Assembly: GCA_037501455.1 (NCBI GenBank)
Contig: CM074856.1
Span: forward strand, 101,525,001-101,589,000
DNA length: 64,000 nucleotides
Reading direction: 5' to 3'
Source: Lantana camara
Lineage: Eukaryota > Streptophyta > Magnoliopsida > Lamiales > Verbenaceae
The translations under genes and the position numbers were made by a program. The notes under the pieces were generated by a model. The model saw only the letters and a list, made by a program, of their open reading frames with translations, had not been told where the DNA came from and did not search any database. Positions 55,546-64,000 of this stretch are shown here, in pieces. Within the stretch, counting starts at the first letter, position 1. Each line of letters opens with the position of its first letter.

Positions 55546-58500
55546 AAAATGAAATAAAGCCTTTGCTTTCCTAATAGACATTTGCACATAGGGTTTCCAT
55601 ATCCAGGGTCAAAAATGTGTTTTCAAAATGTGTTTTCTTTCGTAGACTTGTTTCTTAACCTAAGGTTTGCGATAGGTTTCATCATTTGATTATAGTAAGA
55701 TCATAGTTCCACGTTAAGAATAACTCACTTTAACGTATACCTTTTTGTGTTACCTTTCTTGAACACCTTAAATGGTATTACTCTCTTGTGTTACATGTTC
55801 TTTGTTCATTGTTTCAAGCATTTCATATGCATCATGGTTAGTAGTGGGTCTTAGTTCTTAAGCTCACTCTAGTACACCACCTACAGGAGTTAAAGTCGAG
55901 CACTGAGATCCCCAGGGCACCGTGTAATCTGTCTGCCTACCTTTTGTTACTATTAGGTGAGGTGAAGTTAAAATGTTTCCAAACTGGAACCACGATTATA
56001 CTATCGTATCATATGTTTTGAAATTCAAAGTTAAACCTCATTTTGAACTATCCCTTTTATTGGGATATTCTTTTGAAAGGATCATTCATACTTTCATAGT
56101 ATACCTTGATCAACAGCACATGTTTTCCAAAGTTCTGCATTCTTGTTCAAAGACAGTTACATGTTCTGCATATGTTTTCAAAGTACAGTTTCACATGTTT
56201 TACACATAGCATCACATGTTTTACAGACAACGTCACATGTTTTACAGACAGCATCATATGTTTACAGACAACATCATATGTTTACAGGCAGTTTCACATG
56301 TTATAGTTAGCACCTGGAGTGGTACTCTAGTCACTGCTAATCTTGAAATACAAGCATACAGTTTACATTTTGGGCCCGGCGGTTATGTGTGGAGGTGATG
56401 TACGGGAGGTGTGCGCCAACGACATCACCAATACCGACCGCCACAAATAGACAATTGACACCGACTTCTAACAGGAGGTTTGTTAAGTCAGAACAATCTG
56501 TCTGGGAACGGACAACAAATCTGTTCCCATTACATGTTTACAGGTCGCCTAGGGCTAGCTACCCGAAGTGACAACCGGTGGAGGATGGTGCATGTTTGTA
56601 TGTATTAGTGGAGTATTGTTGACCTTGGTCTGATACTCTACTGTGTGTGGAGTTATTGTTGACCTCGGTCCGATACTTTACGAAATCATGTTTTCTGGAG
56701 TAAGGATGAAGAAGCCTAGCTTGTGGGCAAAATTCTATTTCATAAAGGATGGTTTATATTTGGAAAAGTTCACTTTACCCTTATCCCGTTTTATGAAAGA
56801 ACTATGAACCATCTATAGCATATGTGTGCGCGTGTGATAGCATTCATGAAAAGAGTTTTGAAACTCATATTCTTTTACAGCATTGCATTCAAACAGTTTT
56901 ATCAATCGAACTTGTTTCAAGTTCTTCTAACAGTTTTGAACTACACCTCAAGTTCTTTATCACTCAGCACTTTCTTTGAAGTATTCCCTCACTTAGTCCT
57001 TTTTACTAATACCTTTCCCGTTTTCTTGCCTCGTGGTTTTAGGTCTTGCAGCCGCAGTCTAGAGGTATCTTGAAGCTCTAGATTGTCACTTTTGTTTCTG
57101 TCAGGACTTAGTATTACTTTCTGTTGTGTCCTGCATATGTTTTATGGCTGCATCACTTCATGTTTCTGAATACTTGAGTATCTTTGTTATACTCTTTCTG
57201 CTACTCTGCTACCGATATCTTGAACTCTACTATATCGGTACTTATATGTGAATATGTTATATGTTCTGACATGCCAAGTCTCTCTTACACGATCAATATG
57301 TTCTTGCTTGTTACATGCCATCACGCACATGTTTTGAAAAGTTTTAAAATACTCTGATTTTCCGCTACATAGCCACATCGTTATACATGTATGGTTCTGA
57401 GATAGATAGCCGTTCGCTGGAGTATTTCTTGAGTAGTGGCTCACACCATTACTTGAGAGGTGATTCAGTGCGGGGGTTGAGACGCCGCTCTCCTCATGTT
57501 CCAGTACGGGTGGGGGCGTTACAATGGCGTATGCTTGAAGTTGGATGAATGAGAATTCCGGTAAAGTGACGACACAAAATTGAAACGGTTATATCTCACT
57601 AACCAGAAAAGATATTGAGGTTATTCCAATAGGAGAATACTCTAGAATCAATGTAGTTTATACAGTTCGAATTTCAGTTCAATCGGAGCACCTTTGAGGG
57701 AGTAAAGGCGGCGACAAAGTTACACTGGAAAACAATCGTGGCCGCAAAGGCAAGTTAGTAGCTCCTTCTGCATGGTGGTCGCGGCCGTGACACTTTTATA
57801 GGCAAAAACTGTAACACCCCGTACGATGGGATGCCACATCCCCGCACCTAGACCCAATCCACACGTGAGATGGAAGCCCACACATGAACCGAGCATAGGC
57901 GAACAGGAGACACACACACGCACGAAAGCTAGGCGGGATGCAGAAACCACGACCAAAACAAAATACAAAGTGCGCGAATGCGGAAGCTTAACATGCCAAT
58001 CATAAAATTTCAATCACACAAACAACGGGTTCAACTAGCATAAATCCCTAATCCCGAAAATCAAACATAAACATAAATCATAATTCACAAATCCAACGGG
58101 TTCATACTAGTCCCAGAAGCCTGTCCCGCATATTCACATAAGTTAAACAACAAATTCATACACATAAACATGATCATAACTTACAAACTTAAACATTTCA
58201 AATGCAAAATGCAAAAAGACTCCAAACTTATACAGAGACTCGAAACCAAAACAGACTTCACGATCGACACAAGCTGCCTAGCTCGAACCCAAAGCAAACC
58301 TGCAAAGCTAAAAACATGGGGAGGGAGGAGGGTCTGTCCAAAGACTGAGTGAGGGGTTACACACGGACACTTACATATATTTATAGAGCATAGCACGTAG
58401 TTGAAGCAATGTTCGTGAACCCGAGGTTAGTTTTTACATGCCAAAATATTTTCCCGTGATAGTATACATATAGGGAGACTTATCAAACCAACCAAACAAA

Positions 58501-59924
58501 TCTTAATTCATACATCTCTTAAGGCATAAACTTAGATTCATGCAGACTTAGCACACACAGTACATCAGAACATAACTTATTAGGTTGTAATCAAATCAAC
58601 TTTTATCTTAACTTAAGAGTCTAACCCCATTTCACGAACTTATGACTGACAAACATAACTTAACAAAACTCGGTGGGTACGAGCGCAAAACCATCTAACT
58701 CCTTCATAACACGCAAAGACTTAAACACACGAAATCATAACACATACCTCCACTTACTCCGGTTGATGGGTGGGTTGTACATACCCAAGTCATCCGCACT
58801 TATATGTATGGGTCGTGAGTTTCATGACACTCACGCCCGAGGATTCCATTCCCCAACCAACCTCCTGGTGGGGTTCGAGTTGATCCTAACTTGGAGAAGT
58901 GTACAGGGGTTACAACCGACGACCCCTTGCTCGTCCCCGGTCTCCTATTACATACAACTCCGGGGCCTAATACGAAAGTCACGCTTATAAACACACAAAA
59001 ATCAGAAACTCAAACCCGCTAGACTCACACTTATACATAGCACATGCATATTGTACTGATCATATCGTACGTACATATCACACAGACCTCAAAAGCATAA
59101 CGAAAATCAAGGCTAGGCGTACATAGGCTTATACATAGCTTCATACGTTCAAACTTAAGGCAAGACCAACATATACGTATCTCACACATATCTACATATA
59201 TATAGAGGCTTATAGGTCAAACACATTCAAAAAGCGGCACATTTCATTAGGGTATAACTATATCCTAACCTCACTTTACACCGACGAACCCGAAGACACA
59301 TGATCGATTCACCCCGGAATCAACTTGACGAACAAAACACCGTCCCGGGTGCACCTGAACAAAACTGAAGCCAAACTCAAGACTTAGACTCACAATGAAC
59401 CATATAAATGCACGGCATATGCTTACACACTTAAGGAGTGGAAACACTAAGGCAAAGTTCATGTTCTTGTGCACAATTAAGGTAAAGTGAGCAAATGAGA
59501 TAGCAAAAGGTATCATTCAATCAATCAAGAGCACACGAAGCACTTAACACTTAATAACATGCTTATAAACCCTATAAGGCATCATATCATATCCATTCAT
59601 ATTCAAATAGGAGCATATAACAAGTTCAAGTCAAGTATAAAAGGCAAGTAGGCACAAAGAGGAATCACACGTATCACTTAAAGCGAACGAATTCAAAGCC
59701 TCCATGCATACGTCGAAATTATACCAAAACAAGTGCATACACAACATAACACATCGTTCTAACATAAAATATATCAAAATCAAGAAACAACAAGTCATAG
59801 CATAGCATATCATGCATATAAGTAAGCACATAACACACTACGATCAAGATCTGGGAGGGAAACGAGCAAAACGAGCAAGAAAACAAGTTCTGGAACAAGG
59901 TATGACCATACCCCAGACCCACAC

Positions 59925-60015
59925 CCGTGGATTTTTATCAAAGAACAGATCCATGGCCGTGGATCTGAGTTACAAAAAGTTCCGTGGGTGGTTTCAAAGC
60001 TTAAAATGCCGTGGG
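59925..60015. repeat. CCGTGG repeats with one good palindrome
   Basis: CCGTGG occurs four times (about 59931, 59957, 59981 and 60009). The second lies in a 22-bp palindrome with arms CAGATCCA/TGGATCTG. The position matches the arrays of other LTRs. Confidence 0.6.
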
Positions 60016-60592
60016 TTTGCTCCAGCCACGAAAATCCGAAGTTTTGCTCCCTAAAACACACCAAAACTCATCCCAAACCACACAAGCATCAACGAAACAC
60101 ATATATGAAGGTTAGGGAAGCAAAACTCATGCATTAAAAGCCATAAAATCGGACCAAGGAAGCAATAATCAAGCAAGGAGTGAAATCGAAGCAAGCTTAT
60201 GCAAAACCTTCAAATTCGTTAATGGCAAAGTCATAAATTCTAACCTAACACCCAAATCAAGTTCATAAATATCATAAATGAGCTCTTAGAATATAAAATC
60301 ATGGTTCAAACCAAAAGAAATTACAAGGAAGTAACCAAGAATCATGAAATTCAAACAAACCCTCACTATTCATCAGATATGCCATAAATCATGAAATCCA
60401 TGGTGAAATCTTGCGAAATGGAACTTAAAACAACAACATAAGCATAGAGGAGTCAAAAGTGAGCTTACCTCTTCAAATGGATGAGAATTGATGCAGCTAG
60501 AGATCAAAGCTTGAACAAAATGAATAGTGTCTTCCTCTTTTCTCTTCTTCACTTCTTTCTTCACTTTGGGCCTGATTTCTTTGTCTGGAGGA

Positions 60593-60614
60593 GGGGGGGG
60601 GGGGGGGGGGGGGG
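60593..60614. repeat. Run of 22 G
   Basis: An uninterrupted G22 (C22 on the element's sense strand) lies upstream of the first donor in the putative leader of the solo LTR. The gag-only element has only a GGGGGA stretch at the same place. Confidence 0.9.
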
Positions 60615-62078
60615 CGAAATTCAGCTGATAAGGGAGAGAGAGGAGTGTATCTTGGTTAATAAATTCAAGGTTTAGGCTTAATTGGGGTTAAGTGGGGCCC
60701 ACAAAGCAAGACTAGTCAACAAAAGTCGTTCTTGGCGTAACGTGCCCGTCCCGGTTGAATTTTGGAAGATCAAATGGGCTTAGAAAATTGTAAAGTTAGG
60801 TTCCTTGTTTCATCTCTTCATTACGAGTCCAACGCATCTTCCGGAATTCGAATCCGAATTCCTGATCTCGAGTTACGCCTCCCTGAACACAAGGTGCACT
60901 AAAACAAGTTATGCCCTCGTGCCCCTAACAAATCCCATTTTTAAAAAATGAGCCAAGAACCGAATAAAAAAAACTCTAAAACAAGTATAAATCATATAAA
61001 TATGTTCATAGTCCACATAATTCATACATGGCAAGTTGTTACAAGAATCGGGATTGAAAACGGGGTTGAAACGAGTTAAAACGAAGTAAGAAGGGGATAA
61101 AACGTAAACTTTTAAAACACGAAACACATAAGGTTCATTCAAAAGGCACATAAGTCATATAATTGCACACTTAATTAATTAAAAGCGCACTTAGCACACT
61201 CGTACCGTCCGTACCTGGAAGGTCGAAGAGTTGGGATGTTACAAAAACGGTCGCAGGTGTAACTCTGTATTAGGCAAGAAATGCGAGTTTCGATTGCAGA
61301 ACGCAGGTGGGCTCGTCATGAGCTCCCGTATGATCTGGCAACGAAATAAAACAACCAAAACACTCAAATAACACATACATGCATGTAAGAACTCGCGAAA
61401 CGAACTTAAACACATAAATCCCGAACCCGATACTATTCATTATCTTCCCCAATTAGCCAAATAACACGAATCCGAGGCACGAAAGAGAGATTAAATCGAA
61501 GCACGTAACGAATAGAGCACAAATCTTTCCTTAGGTCGTTGATCGGATGGTTGGATCTTGCTAGCTCGAGCTTTGAAGCTTGGAGACCAAAAGGGTTTTG
61601 TTTCTCTTCTCTTTCCCTCTCCCTTGTGTGTAATGTGAAGAATGGGGAGAAAGGGGATAGATTTCTCCTTTTTCTTGGGCTGAAACGGGTAGGGTCATAC
61701 GGGTAGGGTCAAAAGGTATCCGGCCCATTCGGATCGAATTTTGAAATGGTAGGGCGATCAATTGCCTTTGGAAAATTAAAAAGGTCAATTCATTGAATCC
61801 GAATCATCAAAGCGAACTCATTAAGAAGGTTGGAATTCGAATCTGAATTCTCGAGCTCAAGATAGCCACGAATGGGCCAAAATACCCTAATTACAATTAG
61901 GTACGTAACTCGCAAATATTGGACAATTGAGTCCAAGTACAATAATTCTAAAGCAGAAGTAATTAAAATAAACTTCACGTTGACACGTATGGCATATGAC
62001 GTCATACAAATTAGGTAAAAACTATGTTAGACTCTCTCCTGACGTCGTACCTGGCTTGCCAAAAAAATGGGGTGTCAC

Positions 62079-64000
62079 AACCTATCCCCCTTAACAAGGA
62101 CATGTCTTCAGGTCCACTGCCTCGAGTTCTGGACTCTAAGCAAAACCTCTCCGTGTTTATCCCAAACGGGGTTCGCGATATCCCAACAGGAATTAGTTCG
62201 GAGAAGGGTCTTCTAGCACCACGGGCTTCAAGGCTCACTACAAGCTGCTCACGAACTTGATTCGACCATGAGTAGTCCGGACGTCTCGCACGATAGGAGG
62301 GTAAAAAACGAGATTCAACTCCCACCGTTTGAATCCATACAAACCATCCCACAACTCGGTATCACAAGTGGAGTAGTTAATGAACTTCCACCACTCGTTC
62401 TCCAATCCCAAATGGGCCTTCTATCATCACTTCAACTTCACGGTTTGAAGTTGGTTTCTTGAACAACCACTAGTTTCTAAAAATAGTCTCTAAAGGCCTG
62501 CTGAAAGGTTGGTTGCACAGCATGACCCTCGTCTCACCGTGGGTCAAAGGCACTCACTTACTCCAAAAGCAACTAACAAGCAAATGCATACAATAGTAAT
62601 TAAGGGAATGTGTGATGCACGTGATATGCATGTTTGAATATACCGTTCACCGTTGTTTAGAAGCCTTCCATCGTAGTGGTACGATTTTACACTTGACTCT
62701 TTGTTGGAGATTCTTCTACCCATATTGTCATGTCTCGGAGTGCCCGATGTGTAGATACTTCAATAACTACTCAATCTTCACTCCACCATCAAACTCTCTT
62801 TCCTTAGTAATACTACGGTCGAAGTTCCAGTCTGGAATGTGCACTTAACCTTAACCCAATCAACTCGTTCTTTCCCACGATAACATTCTACCTTCTCGGA
62901 TGCTCGAGTTACGCTTTAGCCGCTCGAATTCTAGCCTTCAAGTGTTAGTATCATCCCCGGTTCATCATGGAAAGATGATTGATGAATTGGTAACTCCTCT
63001 TGTTAATGTTGTGATCTATCCTAGATTTTCCACTTCTATCGCTCAGTTGAATTGACTCTCACTTTGTCAACGTGGAATATGATGATTGGATCTACTTTTA
63101 TTATCCGATACCCTCCTTACTAATTCTTGAAATTCCTTCACGGTCCTATCGTCTCCAAGGCATGAGACACATTATACCGTACACGATATTTTCAACCTTG
63201 GAAGATTTAGTTTGTAAGTCCCATAGTAAGAAATCAATGAGGTTAATTCTTCAACCAAAGTTACTATCGATCATTCTTTTACCCAGTCTTATAGTTCCAA
63301 TTCCCAAGCATTCCTTGAATTCATATCGTCATCTCTTGAAGAACTTATCCTTCCCAATATCATTCTCGAAGCTTCATTCACCTCGATCTTGAAATTCCAT
63401 TGAATGCTAGACTTTCCATTTCATCTCTTGCCAATTGCGTAGAATCCGGTTACTTGTTGCTTGTTGCATTTTCCATTGTTCCTACTAGAGTTAGTTCATT
63501 CGAGTACCATCCGGAATTTAGTCATCTCCCAATCAGATCTCCATCTTAAGAATTCATATCCCCCAACAATTAAGGTCGTTACATCGCTTATCAATTGAAC
63601 ATTTTCAATTCCCCAATTTAGCTTTCTCGTTACCGGTGGTTCTATCCAAGCTACGTGTCCGGTGATCTCGCTCATATTCACTTTGAATTGTTAGGGACAA
63701 CAATCTACTTCCTTCATTCCAAAATCTAGTTCTACTTTCCCTAGCCTCGGTATTTCCTCTTTTCTTTTGATAAACACTTTGGAAATCCAAAATTCATTCT
63801 TAGCTCGGTTCGAATATAGCTAGGTTGAGATAGCATTTGATGAGTGAGGTGGAGAAAATTTCCTATCAAGTAGACACTAAACAATGCGTGTCGGGTTAAG
63901 ATGCCAATGCACGTACCATTTAAATAGGCAACACTTTAGACCAATCATATCTGTTAGGGATGCACGCACATATGCAAATAAGGGAGAATATATAATTTTA
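62079..64000 (-). mobile_element. Internal DNA of the reverse element IV, partial
   Basis: It begins (plus strand) CCTATCCCCCTTAAC, the reverse of a polypurine tract, then a worn pre-PPT hairpin at 62098-62115. The rest, to the window end, shows only short frames without recognised motifs on either strand, so this looks like another non-coding or heavily decayed interior similar to that of the gag-only element. Confidence 0.6.
62098..62115 (-). other. Pre-PPT hairpin of element IV
   Basis: On the minus strand GGACCTG-AAGA-CATGTCC pairs with one mismatch and has loop AAGA for the usual AGGA. Confidence 0.55.

Larger units (their letters stand above)
45690..57523 (+). mobile_element. Gypsy III: Tekay/Del-type chromovirus, 5'-truncated
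   Basis: 5' LTR remnant 45690-47260, primer-binding site 47269-47280, extra ORF 47448-48131, gag 48937, then protease, RT, RNase H, integrase and chromodomain to about 53456, hairpin, purine tract, 3' LTR 53513-57523. Integrase after RNase H is the Ty3/gypsy order. A C-terminal chromodomain after VFHVSQLRKC marks a chromovirus, and RKIPLVKVLWKGHGIEEAT fits the Tekay/Del clade. The 5' LTR lacks its first ~2.4 kb. More than ten stops or shifts inactivate gag-pol. Confidence 0.92.
53513..57523 (+). mobile_element. Gypsy III 3' LTR, 4.0 kb
   Basis: It runs from TATAACAGCCC to GGGTGGGGGCGTTACA. TATAAATA is at 54587, followed by a CT-rich leader start and TTAG|GTTAGT near 54695. A TG-rich microsatellite (55379-55450) and GAATAGTA minirepeats (55473-55545) lie mid-LTR. 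A 70-84 bp candidate leader block ends at ATTAG|GTGAGG (donor 55957). TTTGGGCCCG is at 56369 and the acceptor-like module at 57006-57042. About 4 kb is the usual length for Del-type LTRs. Confidence 0.9.
57810..61243 (-). mobile_element. Reverse solo LTR, 3434 bp, duplication AAAAC
   Basis: It runs from TGTAACACCCCG to GGGATGTTACA with AAAAC at 57805-57809 and 61244-61248. Minus-strand order: G/C homopolymer (60614-60593), AGAG|GTAAGC (donor 60468), CCGTGG-rich array (60010-59925, best palindrome CAGATCCA/TGGATCTG at 59946-59967), an 80-bp block (59354-59275) between TTTTGTTCAG and GTGAGG, GGCCCCGG at 58965, and TTTGCAG ending at 58300. No internal region. Confidence 0.9.
57524..62078 (-). 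mobile_element. Reverse LTR split by a solo LTR ('LTR IV')
   Basis: Pieces 57524-57809 and 61244-62078 join across the AAAAC duplication. The right end ATGGGGTGTCACA is followed by a reverse polypurine tract, so this is the 3' LTR of a minus-strand element extending beyond 64000. Around the solo LTR it contains GTGGCCGC, GTCGCGGCCGTGAC and GGTCGCAGG, remains of a palindrome array at the usual distance from the LTR end. The left end is missing; the LTR at 38095-38809 is a candidate for it. Confidence 0.65.

Noticed and set aside
55371..55589. His/Thr-rich frames on the minus strand
   Set aside because: Direct products of the TG microsatellite and GAATAGTA minirepeats.
38810..57523. Copia II plus gypsy III as one mobile chimera
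   Set aside because: Left flank TCCAT and right flank ATGGC do not form a target duplication, so a single insertion event is not supported.
62011..62352. 113-codon minus-strand frame at the element IV LTR border
   Set aside because: It runs across the LTR/internal boundary and PPT, has no motif and is probably chance.

Overview
The window is repeat-rich plant nuclear DNA, probably from a eudicot. Almost all of it is nested LTR retrotransposons. I found no host protein gene, tRNA, rRNA or CRISPR array. The evidence is: LTR ends of the form TGTAACACCC...GGGTGTTACA with 5-bp target duplications; a TGGTATCAGAGC primer-binding site (initiator-Met tRNA) after four LTRs; Ty1/copia and Ty3/gypsy Gag-Pol motifs; and a C-terminal chromodomain, which places the autonomous gypsy copy in the chromoviruses, most likely Tekay/Del.

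Layout. 1-1527: right end of a reverse-oriented LTR. 1528-7620: decayed copia element (copia I), split by a solo LTR at 2318-5299 and cut off inside reverse transcriptase. 7621-36667: remains of an old gypsy element (gypsy II). Its 5' LTR holds a non-coding large retrotransposon derivative (LARD-like, 7792-19073, duplication TAGAG), which itself holds a reverse solo LTR (13412-15362, TGATG). Its 3' LTR holds a very young gag-only element (TR-GAG-like, 25374-33645, minus strand, AATAC) and a copia solo LTR (34335-36278, TACTA). 36668-38094: unclassified repeat. 38095-38809: part of a reverse LTR. 38810-45690: second decayed copia (copia II). 45690-57523: chromovirus (gypsy III) with an intact extra ORF between the primer-binding site and gag. 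57524-62078: another reverse LTR, split by a solo LTR (57810-61243, AAAAC). 62079-64000: internal DNA of that reverse element.

Cooperation and activity. The LARD and the gag-only element encode no reverse transcriptase or integrase, so they must have been moved in trans by an autonomous chromovirus of the gypsy III type. They share with gypsy III the primer-binding site, the polypurine-tract context, LTR termini and several internal LTR blocks. Both copia copies and both gypsy pol regions are full of stops and frameshifts, so nothing here looks autonomous now.

Most interesting signals. (1) A short hairpin with loop AGGA lies just upstream of the polypurine tract in five elements. Its stem changes with compensation, including in elements that encode no pol. 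(2) Nearly every Tekay-type LTR carries the same ordered set of splice-like signals: an early GTAAG donor, a 60-92 bp block ending at GTGAGG, then a branchpoint, pyrimidine tract and CAG. This suggests a multi-exon leader hidden inside the LTR. (3) At least six arrays or repeats of short palindromes occur in unrelated elements, with fixed cores and arms that vary while staying complementary. These were read by eye; no alignment, folding or database search was run.
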